Below are positions 24,989-34,667 of a DNA stretch of 64,000 bases, piece after piece; position 1 is the stretch's first letter, and every line of letters starts with the position of its first letter. Where the stretch lies: NCBI RefSeq assembly GCF_001422245.1, contig NZ_LMMM01000012.1, positions 248,613 through 312,612 on the forward strand, read 5' to 3'. The stretch is from Rhizobium sp. Leaf262 (GTDB lineage Bacteria; Pseudomonadota; Alphaproteobacteria; Rhizobiales; Rhizobiaceae). The position numbers and the translations under genes are program-made. The notes beneath the pieces were generated by a model that saw only the letters and a list, made by a program, of their open reading frames with translations, made no database searches and had not been told where the DNA came from.

Positions 24989-25494
24989 AATGAACCCTTT
25001 CAAAGCATAAGTTGTAGATCGCAGAACATGTGCCCTGCGTGCGAATATAGCGATGTTTTTGAGAGGAAAGGGTTAGTTCAAAACGCGGTGCTAATCGCGC
25101 GGCAACCAAAGCTCAGCAAGCAAAATATCGATAAACCAGTGATAGAGGTTTATCGATGGATAGTCAAACTTTAAATTTCAGATCATTGGAATCAGCATTT
25201 ATCTTGCAACAGAACCGACGCGTTTCGGGATATAATATCGAATGCTGCATTTTCCATTTGGCAGAAGCGCCTGAAGGTTGTTTTTACTCAGAAAAATCCT
25301 GTTTTCGGCGAAGATGAGAACATCCCATTTTCATAGGTTGGATAGCGCCGATTCAATCGGGATCAGCTAAAAATATATTTTTGAAAAAGCACCAGATAAC
25401 CGCTCCCTGCGCCATTGCCCCTCGCGCAATGCAAACGCGCGCCGTTCGATGGAGGGAACAAGCGCGCGTGATTGTGCAACTATGATGAATGCCT
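24989..25494. other. AT-rich intergenic region between phoB and cspA
   Basis: This gap of about 500 bp holds no convincing gene. It contains the likely cspA promoter and leader. It also holds a perfect 11-bp inverted repeat, ATCGATAAACC / GGTTTATCGAT (25127-25157, 9-base loop), and a GC stem ACGCGCGC / GCGCGCGT (25435-25469) that would end the phoB transcript on the minus strand. Confidence 0.6.
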
Positions 25495-26178
25495 TCAGGC
25501 TTCCATGGAATAGCCCGCGCCGCGAACGGTGCGGATCACATCCTGCATATTGGAGAAATTCAATGCCTTACGCAGGCGACCGACATGGACGTCCACGGTG
25601 CGTTCATCCACATAGATGTCGTGACCCCAGACACCGTCGAGCAATTGCGAGCGGGAGAAGACGCGTCCGGGAGAGACCATGAGGAACTCCAGCAGGCGAA
25701 ATTCTGTTGGGCCGAGGCGCACTTCGCGGGTCTTGCGGTGAACGCGGTGGGTCTCGCGATCCAGCTCTATGTCGCCGCATTTCAGAACCGACGACAACAC
25801 TTCCGGGCGGGCGCGTCGCAGCATGGCCTTGACGCGTGCCATCAGTTCCGGCGTGGAGAAGGGCTTGACCACATAGTCGTCAGCGCCCGTTGCCAATCCG
25901 CGCACACGCTCGCTTTCTTCACCTCTTGCCGTCAACATGATGATCGGCAGACGTTCGGTTTCCGGTCGCATTCGGAGGCGGCGGCACAGCTCGATGCCTG
26001 AGACGCCTGGCAGCATCCAATCCAGAATCAGAAGATCGGGCGTCCGCTCCTGCAGACGAATTTCCGCCTCGTCGCCGCGTGGAATGGTATCCACGTCATA
26101 ACCTTCGGACTCGAGATTGTATCGAAGCAAAACGCTCAAGGCCTCTTCGTCTTCGACAACTGCGATTTTCGGCACCAT
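25495..26178 (-). CDS. phoB: Phosphate regulon response regulator PhoB
   Basis: A 227-residue OmpR-type regulator. The receiver domain has the VVEDEE acidic pocket, phospho-acceptor Asp53 (LILDWMLPG), Thr in LTARGEES and Lys in VVKPFSTPEL. The winged-helix domain has LGPTEFRLLEFLM and SRSQLLDGVWG...VDVHVGRLRKAL. Once phosphorylated by PhoR it binds Pho boxes and activates phosphate-starvation genes. It is the last gene of the minus-strand phoR-pstSCAB-phoU-phoB cluster, 134 bp after phoU. Confidence 0.96.
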   Translation of the reverse strand: MVPKIAVVEDEEALSVLLRYNLESEGYDVDTIPRGDEAEIRLQERTPDLLILDWMLPGVSGIELCRRLRMRPETERLPIIMLTARGEESERVRGLATGADDYVVKPFSTPELMARVKAMLRRARPEVLSSVLKCGDIELDRETHRVHRKTREVRLGPTEFRLLEFLMVSPGRVFSRSQLLDGVWGHDIYVDERTVDVHVGRLRKALNFSNMQDVIRTVRGAGYSMEA

Positions 26179-26312
26179 GGCTCAGGACTCCGCCAGTCTT
26201 ACCAGAAAGACATGCGCGCATTCGCACGCATGCTAGATGCTCTGGCCTGTTGATCTACACATGCGGCATCCGAAGATCGTTTCCGAACCCATTGTGCCGC
26301 TGTTGTCAGAAC

Positions 26313-27029
26313 TTACTCAGTGATAGCACCGAGTGTGTTGGAACTATCGTCCTTTGGACGTTCGCCTTGCGGCTGGCTGCCGGTCGCCATGTAATAAATG
26401 GTCTCGGCGATGTTGGTCGCGTGATCACCAACGCGCTCGATGTTCTTTGCGCAGAACAGCAAATGCGTGCAGGTGGTGATGTTGCGCGGATCTTCCATCA
26501 TATATGTCAACAGCTCGCGAAACAGCGAGGTGTACATGGCGTCGATTTCCTCGTCGCGCTCGCGAATGGCCTGCGCCTTTTCTGCGGAGCGTGTGGAATA
26601 GACGTCCAGCACTTCCTTCAGCTGCACCAGCGCCAGTTCGGAAAGATGTTCCAGTCCCCGTGCCAGCTTGCGCGGAACGCCGGTTCCGGCAACCGCGATG
26701 ACGCGCTTTGCGGTGTTCTTGCCCAGATCGCCAACGCGCTCGAGATCGGCGGCGATGCGCAGCGAGCCGATGATTTCACGAAGGTCGGCGGCCATAGGCT
26801 GACGCTTGGCAATGGTGACGATGGCCTTGTCGCCGATCTCGCGCTCGGCGTGATCAAGAATGGTATCGTCGGAGATCACCTTCTGGGCGAGTGCCGCATC
26901 GGAGTTGACGAGCGCGCGGACGGCATCCGCACACATCTGCTCTGCCAGGCCGCCCATTTCGGCGATGCGGCGGGTGAGGAACTTCAGCTCTTCGTCATAG
27001 GCGGACGTAATATGCGAATGTGTCGGCAT
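26313..27029 (-). CDS. phoU: Phosphate signalling protein PhoU
   Basis: A 238-residue protein with two tandem three-helix PhoU repeats, each with its metal-binding signature (DLERVGDLGKN and NIERVGDHATN). PhoU links the Pst transporter to the PhoR kinase and represses the Pho response when phosphate is plentiful. The C-terminal 20 residues are a polar tail. It lies 86 bp after pstB. Confidence 0.96.
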   Translation of the reverse strand: MPTHSHITSAYDEELKFLTRRIAEMGGLAEQMCADAVRALVNSDAALAQKVISDDTILDHAEREIGDKAIVTIAKRQPMAADLREIIGSLRIAADLERVGDLGKNTAKRVIAVAGTGVPRKLARGLEHLSELALVQLKEVLDVYSTRSAEKAQAIRERDEEIDAMYTSLFRELLTYMMEDPRNITTCTHLLFCAKNIERVGDHATNIAETIYYMATGSQPQGERPKDDSSNTLGAITE

Positions 27030-27115
27030 GTTCGAATTCTCCAGTTTCGGTGCGGTTGACCGTGAGCCCGACTGGGCTCCAACGGTCTACGCGGCGGTTT
27101 TGAACCAGCGGCAGA

Positions 27116-27931
27116 TCAGCCGAAGCGACCCATGATGTAGTCCTGCGTGCGCTGGTCGTCCGGGTTGGTGAACATCTTGTCGGTGTCGTTTTCCTCCACC
27201 AGATGGCCCAGATGGAACATGGCGGTGCGCTGCGACACGCGGGCTGCCTGCTGCATGGAGTGGGTCACGATAACGATGGTGTAGTTGGCACGAAGTTCGT
27301 GGATCAGTTCCTCGACCTTGGCAGTGGCAATCGGGTCGAGCGCCGAGCAGGGCTCGTCCATCAGGATGACTTCCGGAGAGACGGCGATGGCGCGGGCGAT
27401 GCACAGGCGCTGCTGCTGACCACCGGACAAGCCCGTACCCGATTCATGCAAGCGGTCCTTGGCTTCGTTCCACAGACCGGCCTTCTGAAGGCTGGATTCG
27501 ACGATCTGGTCCATATCCGCCTTGTTGCGAGCCAGACCGTGAATGCGCGGACCGTAAGCGATGTTTTCGTAGATCGTCTTCGGGAACGGGTTCGGTTTCT
27601 GGAACACCATGCCGACCCGGGCGCGCAGCTCAACCACGTCGATAGATGGATCGTAGACATCCTCCTCGTCGAGCGTGATCTTGCCCGTGACGCGGCAGCC
27701 GTCGATCGTATCGTTCATGCGGTTCAACGTTCGCAGGAAGGTAGACTTGCCGCAACCGGATGGACCGATCAGCGCTGTCACGGTGTTTTCCCGCACGTTG
27801 AGGTTCACGTCGTAAAGAGCGCGTTTCTCGCCATAATATACGGAAACGTCCTTGCCGATCATCTTGTACATTGCTTCATTCATTTTCTTGTCCAGCGCCT
27901 TTTCAACTGCTGCTTCCGACAACATATTCAT
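27116..27931 (-). CDS. pstB: Phosphate ABC transporter ATP-binding protein
   Basis: A 271-residue ATPase with Walker [11 protein letters not shown]-loop FQKPNPF, signature [14 protein letters not shown], Walker [13 protein letters not shown] and the switch His in VTHSMQQ. It powers high-affinity phosphate import through PstCA. ATG at 27931 has a good GGAG-type ribosome site; the frame is open to 28075 through non-homologous residues overlapping pstA. Confidence 0.96.
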   Translation of the reverse strand: MNMLSEAAVEKALDKKMNEAMYKMIGKDVSVYYGEKRALYDVNLNVRENTVTALIGPSGCGKSTFLRTLNRMNDTIDGCRVTGKITLDEEDVYDPSIDVVELRARVGMVFQKPNPFPKTIYENIAYGPRIHGLARNKADMDQIVESSLQKAGLWNEAKDRLHESGTGLSGGQQQRLCIARAIAVSPEVILMDEPCSALDPIATAKVEELIHELRANYTIVIVTHSMQQAARVSQRTAMFHLGHLVEENDTDKMFTNPDDQRTQDYIMGRFG

Positions 27932-27945
27932 AATTTCCGCTCCCT

Positions 27946-29268
27946 CTACCAGCGACGCTCGAAGCGGCGGCGCAACAGGATTGCTCCAACATTCATGACG
28001 ATGAGGAACATCAGCAGGATGATGATAGCGCCTGATGTTCGCTCGACAAAGGCACGTTCTGCTTCGTTCGCCCACATGTAGATCTGCACGGGCAGCGCCG
28101 TGGACGGATCCATCGGCGTCGTCGGATAGTTCGCAACGAAGGCGACCATGCCGATGAGCAGCAGGGGTGCGGTTTCACCCAGCGCATGCGCCAGACCGAT
28201 GATGGTGCCGGTCAGAATGCCGGGCATGGCCAGCGGCAGCACATGGTGGAAGATCGTCTGCATTTTCGATGCGCCAAGGCCAAGAGCCGCAGCACGGATG
28301 GACGGTGGCACGGCCTTCAGCGCCGCACGCGTGGCGATAATGATCGTCGGCAGCGTCATCAGCGTCAGCACCAGACCACCCACGAGCGAGGCAGAGCGCG
28401 GAAAGCCCATGAAGTTGATGAAGACCGACAGGCCGAGTAGACCGTAAACGATGGAGGGAACGGCAGCGAGGTTGTTGATATTGACCTCGATCAGATCCGT
28501 AAGGCGGTTCTTCGGAGCAAATTCCTCCAGATAGATGGAGGCGGCAACGCCGATGGGCAGCGACAGAACCAGCACGATCAGCATCATGTAGAAGGAACCG
28601 ATGAGGGCGACGCCCACACCTGCCGCTTCCGGACGGCTGGATGCGCCGTTGAAGAAGATGCCGGTGTTGAAATGCTTGCCCAACTGTCCTGCTTCGGTCA
28701 GTTGTTTTACCCAGCCCAGCTGCTGGTCGGAGATACGACGGTTCTGCTCGTTGACCGATACGTCGACCTGACCCTTCACGACGCTGTCGAGGTCGCCGGA
28801 GGCAAGAAGCGCCACGGTCCGTGTCGTGCCGATGATACCGGGATCTGCAACCACGAGATCGCGAAGCTGCGTACGGATGCTGTCCGAAATCATCGCATTG
28901 ACGGCACGAAGGCTGGTGCGATCATCCAGCGAAACGCCGAGTGCCTTGGCAACGGCATTGCGGGCGACCACGGGGTAATTCGCGGTCATCAGCTTGCCAG
29001 GGTTCTGCGCACGGACATTATCGGGATCAATGATCTGTTCGGAAAACTCCACCGGCACAGTGATCATCGTCTGCTGGAAGGCCGTATAACCTTTGCCGAC
29101 GACAGACCAGAGCAGGAGAAACAGAAACAGCAGGCCGAAGCAGATCGCTGCCAGACCATAGGCCTGAAAGCGACGCTCTGACGCGTAACGGCGCTTGATG
29201 CCGATATCGCGACGGACCTTCTTCGTTGCGGCTGGGGCGATAGCGCCCGGAGTAACGACGTCGGTCAT
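27946..29268 (-). CDS. pstA: Phosphate ABC transporter permease PstA
   Basis: A 440-residue permease, longer than E. coli PstA because of a large periplasmic insert after the first transmembrane helix. The C-terminal half has the usual six-helix core with the EAA loop ([30 protein letters not shown]). MTDVVTPG at 29268 is chosen because its ATG overlaps the pstC stop as ATGA. Confidence 0.95.
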   Translation of the reverse strand: MTDVVTPGAIAPAATKKVRRDIGIKRRYASERRFQAYGLAAICFGLLFLFLLLWSVVGKGYTAFQQTMITVPVEFSEQIIDPDNVRAQNPGKLMTANYPVVARNAVAKALGVSLDDRTSLRAVNAMISDSIRTQLRDLVVADPGIIGTTRTVALLASGDLDSVVKGQVDVSVNEQNRRISDQQLGWVKQLTEAGQLGKHFNTGIFFNGASSRPEAAGVGVALIGSFYMMLIVLVLSLPIGVAASIYLEEFAPKNRLTDLIEVNINNLAAVPSIVYGLLGLSVFINFMGFPRSASLVGGLVLTLMTLPTIIIATRAALKAVPPSIRAAALGLGASKMQTIFHHVLPLAMPGILTGTIIGLAHALGETAPLLLIGMVAFVANYPTTPMDPSTALPVQIYMWANEAERAFVERTSGAIIILLMFLIVMNVGAILLRRRFERRW

Positions 29269-30749
29269 TCGTACTGCTCCCGGTATTTGCGCACGATATA
29301 GAGCGCGTAGATATTGAGGCAAAGCGTGATGGCAAAGAGTGTGATGCCAAGCGCAAAGGCGACGAGCGTTTGCGGCGAGGTGAATTCAAGGTCGCCCGTC
29401 AACTGGCTGACGATCTTGACCGTCACCGTCGTCATCGGCTCGAAAGGATCGAGCTGAAGGCGGGCGGCTACACCGGCGGCCAGAACCACGATCATGGTTT
29501 CACCGATGGCACGTGAGGCGGTCATCAGGATGGCGCCGACGATGCCTGGAAGGGCAGCGGGGAGGATGACCCTCTTTACGGTTTCCGAGCGCGTCGCACC
29601 AAGGCCCAGCGAACCGTCGCGAAGCGCGCGGGGAACGGCGGTAATGATGTCGTCCGATAGCGAGGAGACATAGGGGATCAGCATGATGCCCATGACGAAA
29701 CCAGCCGTGATAACACTCTGCGCCTGGATGAAGTTGGTATAGTCACCCGTGGCCAGACCGTTGATCTGCGAGGAAATATCGCGCAGGAACGGGCCGACGG
29801 TGGTCAGGGCGAAGAAGCCGTAGACGATGGTCGGAATGCCCGCCAGAACCTCCAGCAGCGGCTTTGCAACCGAACGCAGGCGCGGGCTGGCATATTCGGC
29901 CATGTAGATCGCCGAGAACAGGCCAACGGGGACCGCAACCAGCATGGCGACAAAGCCGATGTAGAGCGTACCTGCCAGCAGTGGAATGAGACCGAACTGA
30001 CCGGCGCTATCGGTGGAACCGGCGGCGGCAAACCGGGGGTCCCACACCGTCCCGAAGAAAAACTCCTGCGCAGGCACCATGTTGAAGAACTGGATGGCCT
30101 CCGTCAGCATCGACAAGACGATGCCGATGGTCGTCAGGATGGCGATGGAGGACGCCAGCATCAGAGCCGCAAGAATGACCTTCTCGACATTGTTACGGGC
30201 ACGAAACCGCGGCGCAATGCCCCGCAGAGCGTAGAGGGCACCAGCGAGCGCTGCGCCCAGCACCACGATGACCATGCCGAGCCTGCTGGCCGACGTCATG
30301 GTATTCAGCGTTTCGGCGGCCTCGACCATGTAAGGCTGCGGGTCGCCGGCGATGGCCACACCCTTGGAACCGAGAAGCGCTCGCAGGGTCAGAGGATCGG
30401 CCTTTGCCTGGGCAAGCTCTTCCGCCGTCAGACGCTGCAAACCTCGAGCAATCGAGCCCACCATGCCATAGTTGAGGCTTTGCTGCGCCTCAGACTGCGC
30501 CTTGATGTCGTCGGGAAACTCGCCACGCACCGAAGCCGTGATGATGAAGGGGCTGATGGCCAGCCAGAGCGCAAGTATGAACGCCGATGGAAGGATGGCC
30601 CAGACGAGAACATAGGAGCCATGGTACCCGGCCCTCGAATGCATAGACGACGGACGTGCGCCCGCCAGAGCGACAGCGCGGCGCGAGCCAAGCAGATAGC
30701 TGGTAATGCCGATCAGCGCTAATATAAGTAAAAGTATGGATGTGTTCAT
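29265..30749 (-). CDS. pstC: Phosphate ABC transporter permease PstC
   Basis: A 494-residue permease with two N-terminal transmembrane segments, a long periplasmic insert (about 75-150), and a C-terminal core with the EAA motif (RDGSLGLGATRSETVKRVILPAALPGIVG). It pairs with PstA to form the phosphate channel. It is coupled to pstA by a 4-bp overlap and separated from pstS by 280 bp with a terminator-like hairpin. Confidence 0.95.
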   Translation of the reverse strand: MNTSILLLILALIGITSYLLGSRRAVALAGARPSSMHSRAGYHGSYVLVWAILPSAFILALWLAISPFIITASVRGEFPDDIKAQSEAQQSLNYGMVGSIARGLQRLTAEELAQAKADPLTLRALLGSKGVAIAGDPQPYMVEAAETLNTMTSASRLGMVIVVLGAALAGALYALRGIAPRFRARNNVEKVILAALMLASSIAILTTIGIVLSMLTEAIQFFNMVPAQEFFFGTVWDPRFAAAGSTDSAGQFGLIPLLAGTLYIGFVAMLVAVPVGLFSAIYMAEYASPRLRSVAKPLLEVLAGIPTIVYGFFALTTVGPFLRDISSQINGLATGDYTNFIQAQSVITAGFVMGIMLIPYVSSLSDDIITAVPRALRDGSLGLGATRSETVKRVILPAALPGIVGAILMTASRAIGETMIVVLAAGVAARLQLDPFEPMTTVTVKIVSQLTGDLEFTSPQTLVAFALGITLFAITLCLNIYALYIVRKYREQYE

Positions 30750-30992
30750 GGAGACTTTCCTCGGCGCACCAGGAGCGGGGATGCGGTATCAGGCAGCTTT
30801 GTTATTTGCACATCGGATCATCCGAAAACCGTCATCAAACCCTGCGGTCCGACGGTTTCGCGACAGGTGCCGTATTCCCGTTTTTTGGCTTAGGCATTCC
30901 GGGTTGATACATCATATTCATCGGCCGCTTGGTCATACGATAAATAGGACCTGTCAACCCACGCGATGTCTTGCCAACAGAAAGATGGGTGA

Positions 30993-31019
30993 AAGGCGCG
31001 ACAGAAATGCCGCGCCCTT
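30993..31019 (-). terminator. Hairpin after pstS
   Basis: On the minus strand GGCGCG and CGCGCC arms (31016-30995) enclose a 10-base loop and lead into TTTC, about 10 bp past the pstS stop. It probably lowers read-through into pstCAB or protects the abundant pstS message. Confidence 0.65.
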
Positions 31020-31028
31020 CGGTCAGGA

Positions 31029-32063
31029 TTACATGATCTTGCCGGCTTCGAACTGAGCGCGGATTTCCTTACGCTCGGCTTCAGGAGCAGCAACCAGGCC
31101 GTAGTTGGCCAGCGGGGAGTCAGGGCCGATCATCTCGTCAGAGGTGAAGAACTCGACATATTCCTTGAGGCCCGGGATAACGCCGACATGTGCCTTCTTG
31201 ACATAGAAGAACAGCGGGCGGGAAACAGGGTACTTGCCGCTTGCAACGGATTCAGTTGTTGGAACAACGCCGCTGACGGTCGCGACCTTCAGCTTGTCCT
31301 TGTTGTTTTCATAGAATGCGAGGCCGAATACGCCGAGGCCGGTCTTGTTGGCGTCGATACGAGCGAGCGTTTCAGTGTAGTCGCCGTCGATGTCGACAGC
31401 CGCACCGTCCTTACGAACTGCGATGCACTTTGCAGCAGCCTGCTTGGCGTCGGCAACCAGACCCTTGATAGCGTCAGCTGCTTTTGCTTCCTTGCAGCCG
31501 TCAGCCATGATCTTCTCTTCGAAGACTTCACGTGTGCCGTGCTTGGAACCAGGGATGTAGGCAGCAATCGCTACATCAGGCAGTTCCTTGTTGATTTCGG
31601 ACCACTTCTTGTAAGGGTTGGCAACGAGCTTGCCGTCCTTGACGATTTCAGCGGCCAGACCGAGGTACAGGTCCTTCGGCTCAAGCTTGACGTCCTTGTT
31701 GGACTTGTCCATCGCGAAAACGATGCCGTCGTAACCGATCTTGACTTCCTGAACGTCGGTGACGCCAGCAGCCTTACAGGCAGCCAGTTCGTCAGCCTTG
31801 ATCGGGCGCGAGGCGTTTGCAATGTCGATGGTGCCTTCACCAACGCCCGAGCAGAACGCCTTCAAGCCGCCACCCGTGCCGCCGGACTCGACGACTGGAG
31901 CCTTGAAGTCAGGGAAGGTTTCAGCGAAAGTTTCAGCAACGATCTTTGCGTATGGCAGAACGGTGGACGAACCGGCAACCTGGATCTGGTCGCGAGCAGC
32001 GGCAGCACCTGCGAAGGCAACGGAAGCCACCAAGGCTGTTGCGTACAATTTAACGATATTCAT
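31029..32063 (-). CDS. pstS: Phosphate-binding periplasmic protein PstS
   Basis: A 344-residue protein with a signal peptide ending FAGAAAA, then the ligand-binding start DQIQVAGSSTVLPYAKIVAE and ESGGTGGGLKAFC. ANASRPIKADE and IGYDGIVFA are further family blocks. It binds phosphate in the periplasm for PstCAB. Its 214-bp upstream gap contains a probable Pho box. Confidence 0.96.
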   Translation of the reverse strand: MNIVKLYATALVASVAFAGAAAARDQIQVAGSSTVLPYAKIVAETFAETFPDFKAPVVESGGTGGGLKAFCSGVGEGTIDIANASRPIKADELAACKAAGVTDVQEVKIGYDGIVFAMDKSNKDVKLEPKDLYLGLAAEIVKDGKLVANPYKKWSEINKELPDVAIAAYIPGSKHGTREVFEEKIMADGCKEAKAADAIKGLVADAKQAAAKCIAVRKDGAAVDIDGDYTETLARIDANKTGLGVFGLAFYENNKDKLKVATVSGVVPTTESVASGKYPVSRPLFFYVKKAHVGVIPGLKEYVEFFTSDEMIGPDSPLANYGLVAAPEAERKEIRAQFEAGKIM

Positions 32064-32198
32064 GTGACTCTCCCGTATGGGGCCCGCATGGGGCTTTTAT
32101 GGACGCTGCCGGCTGTAGCTTTTACCCTCTTGCCCAATCTGGGCTGCCCCGGCGGCCTCTTCTTAACCAGTCTTGCCACACCCTTTTATGTCATTTCG

Positions 32199-32216
32199 AT
32201 GAAGTATTTGTGACAA
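32199..32216 (-). promoter_or_regulatory. Probable Pho box before pstS
   Basis: On the minus strand TTGTCAC-AAAT-ACTTCAT resembles the PhoB direct repeat CTGTCAT-N4-CTGTCAT, with 5 and 4 matches of 7. It lies about 136 bp before the pstS ATG. Confidence 0.45.
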
Positions 32217-32277
32217 CTTAAGTATCTGAATGATAATATCTATTTTTGAAACTTGTTCATGAGCGCAGCATCATATG

Positions 32278-33552
32278 TCAAAATCTGACGGTGAAGTCGG
32301 TACCGACCTCCAGTTCCGAGCGGATGATCAGACGAGCGCGGTGTCTGGTGAGGATGTGTTTGACGATGGCAAGGCCAAGACCGGTGCCTTTTTTTGACCG
32401 GCTGTCTGCGACACTGACCCTGTAAAAGCGCTCCGTCAGACGCGGCACATGCTCTGCCGGAATGCCCGGCCCCTTGTCCACCACGCTGACCTCGACCGGG
32501 CTTCCCGCGTCTGAGCGCAGGAAGACTTCGACCACCTTTCCCTCCTGTCCGTATTTGCACGCATTTTCCACCAGGTTCTGGAACACCTGCACCAGTTCGT
32601 CGCGGTCACCTGTCACCTCCACCTGGCCCTCCGGAACGTGCAAATTGATCTCGATGTCCAGATCGTCGGCCAGCGGCAAAAGGGAATCGCGCACATGACC
32701 CAGCAGCGGTACCAGATCCACCCGCTGGTCCGGCGCGATATTGGCCCGCAGTTCGAGACGCGACAGCGACATCAGATCGTCGACGAGACGGCTCATGCGG
32801 GTGGCCTGATCGAGCATGATGCCCAGAAACCGCTCGCGCGCCTTGGGATCGTCACGGGCCGGCCCCTGCATGGTTTCGATGAAGCCTCGCAGCGACGCCA
32901 AAGGTGTGCGCAGCTCGTGACTGGCATTGGCAACGAAATCGCTGCGCATGCGGTCGATACGGCGCAGTTCGGAAATATCGCGGAACGACAGGATATAAAG
33001 CATTGCGTCTTTCTGCTCCTGCATCGCAGCGGGTGCAATGCGGACGATGAAGACCCGTTCTGACGGCAGGCGCTCGGAATGCTCCACCTGATTGGGCTGC
33101 CCCGTGGCGATGGTTTCCCTGATGACATCCAGCAGGCCGGGCGAGCGCAGGCGCCCGGAAATATGCGATCCGACAGGCAGCACCCCGAAAGCCCGCTCGG
33201 CAGCGGCATTTTCAAACAGAACGCTGCCATTTCGATCCAGAATGAACACCGGCGTATCCAGCACCGCAAGACCGGAACGCACGCCAGCGATCAGGCTTTC
33301 GCTGACGATCTGGTCTTCATTCACCTCTGCCACGGCAGAGCGTTTGGCTGCCTTCGAAACCTTTGTGGAACTTGCTGCGAGGATTGCGATCACCGCCAGG
33401 AACCACAACATCAACGGGAGATAGGGTGTCCGCAGTTCCATGAGCGTGACGATGGCGAGCAGCGTGACGACAAGAATAGAGAGCCAGTTGCGTCGCAGAC
33501 CCTGCCAATATCGTGCGAATGCGCCGCTGCTTTCCGTCACTGCCATTTCCAT
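32278..33552 (-). CDS. phoR: Phosphate regulon sensor kinase PhoR
   Basis: A 424-residue membrane histidine kinase: two N-terminal transmembrane helices (about 22-60), a PAS domain (about 95-195), the HisKA motif with His212 (NASHELRTPLASLRGF), then N box (NLVENACKYG), G1 (VVDKGPGIP) and G2 (GTGLGLAIVKHI). It phosphorylates PhoB when Pst/PhoU report low phosphate. ATG at 33546 is an alternative start. It heads the cluster and is divergent from ppk2. Confidence 0.94.
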   Translation of the reverse strand: MEMAVTESSGAFARYWQGLRRNWLSILVVTLLAIVTLMELRTPYLPLMLWFLAVIAILAASSTKVSKAAKRSAVAEVNEDQIVSESLIAGVRSGLAVLDTPVFILDRNGSVLFENAAAERAFGVLPVGSHISGRLRSPGLLDVIRETIATGQPNQVEHSERLPSERVFIVRIAPAAMQEQKDAMLYILSFRDISELRRIDRMRSDFVANASHELRTPLASLRGFIETMQGPARDDPKARERFLGIMLDQATRMSRLVDDLMSLSRLELRANIAPDQRVDLVPLLGHVRDSLLPLADDLDIEINLHVPEGQVEVTGDRDELVQVFQNLVENACKYGQEGKVVEVFLRSDAGSPVEVSVVDKGPGIPAEHVPRLTERFYRVSVADSRSKKGTGLGLAIVKHILTRHRARLIIRSELEVGTDFTVRF

Positions 33553-33593
33553 TCGCTTTCCTTTGTCGCTGAAATCAGCGTATCGAACCTTTT

Positions 33594-33611
33594 ATCTCTC
33601 TTTCATGACAG
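33594..33611 (-). promoter_or_regulatory. Candidate Pho half-box before phoR
   Basis: A perfect CTGTCAT (33611-33605) is followed by GAAA and a poor second repeat GAGAGAT (3 of 7). It lies about 42 bp before the phoR ATG in the phoR/ppk2 divergent region. Confidence 0.35.
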
Positions 33612-33737
33612 AGATTCATCACTATGTCTTTTCCCACAGGTCGATGTCATGCCTGACCGGCATATTGAAATTTTGGTCCGCCTGTGAGTTGATGGAAACG
33701 AAGCCGGATAAGCACCGGCGCCACCCGGGGAGCGATA

Positions 33738-34619
33738 ATGAGCGAAAACGCCAAGGACCGTTCGGTCGAACTTCAGATCGGCGGAAAGACACGTATCTTC
33801 AACATCGACGATCCTGTTTTGCCGGACTGGGTGGAGGAGAAGAAGCTATCTGCCGGAGACTTTCCCTATGACAAGAAGATGAAGCGGGAAGACTACGACC
33901 AGACGCTGGAAGCATTGCAAATCGAACTGGTTAAGGTGCAATCCTGGCTGCAGGCGACCGGCACCCGCGTCATGTCTGTTTTCGAGGGGCGTGATGCCGC
34001 CGGAAAAGGTGGCGCCATTTCCGTCATCAAGGAATATCTCAACCCCCGCTCCGCGCGTGTCGTGGCCTTGACCAAGCCGACAGAAACAGAACGCGGGCAA
34101 TGGTATTTCCAGCGCTATATTTCGCACTTCCCGACGGCTGGCGAGTTCGTCATGTTCGACCGTTCCTGGTACAATCGCGCTGGTGTCGAGCCGATCATGG
34201 GCTTCTGTACGCCCGACGAACACAAGCGCTTCCTGAAAGAAGCACCCCGCCTCGAAAAGATGATCGTCCACGAAGGCACTCATCTCTTCAAGTTCTGGCT
34301 GGATACGGGGCGGGAAACCCAGCTCGACCGTTTTCATGACCGACGCCACAGCCCTTTGAAGGCCTGGAAACTATCCGACATGGATATTGCCGCACTGACA
34401 AAGTGGGACGATTACACGGCCATGCGGAATCTGATGCTGGAAAAGACCCACAATGACGAGGCGCCATGGACGGTTATCCGCGCCAATGACAAGCGTCGCG
34501 CCCGCATCAATCTCATCAGACATATCTTGAAATCGCTGGACTATGCCGGCAAGGACAAGAAGGTCATCGGCGATATCGACAGCAAGATTCTCGGCTTCGG
34601 TCCCGATTTCCTCAAATAG
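33738..34619 (+). CDS. ppk2: Polyphosphate kinase 2
   Basis: A 293-residue PPK2-family P-loop kinase that transfers phosphate between polyphosphate and nucleoside di- or monophosphates. Visible are Walker [12 protein letters not shown] (83-92), the lid and arginine region [11 protein letters not shown], and Walker [12 protein letters not shown] (138-147). The C-terminal half has the [16 protein letters not shown] block. It is divergent from phoR, so it may share phosphate-responsive control. Confidence 0.94.
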   Translation: MSENAKDRSVELQIGGKTRIFNIDDPVLPDWVEEKKLSAGDFPYDKKMKREDYDQTLEALQIELVKVQSWLQATGTRVMSVFEGRDAAGKGGAISVIKEYLNPRSARVVALTKPTETERGQWYFQRYISHFPTAGEFVMFDRSWYNRAGVEPIMGFCTPDEHKRFLKEAPRLEKMIVHEGTHLFKFWLDTGRETQLDRFHDRRHSPLKAWKLSDMDIAALTKWDDYTAMRNLMLEKTHNDEAPWTVIRANDKRRARINLIRHILKSLDYAGKDKKVIGDIDSKILGFGPDFLK

Positions 34620-34667
34620 CTCGAGACAAGATACATCCCATGCCGGGCTGGCGGAAGCGCGCGCCGC

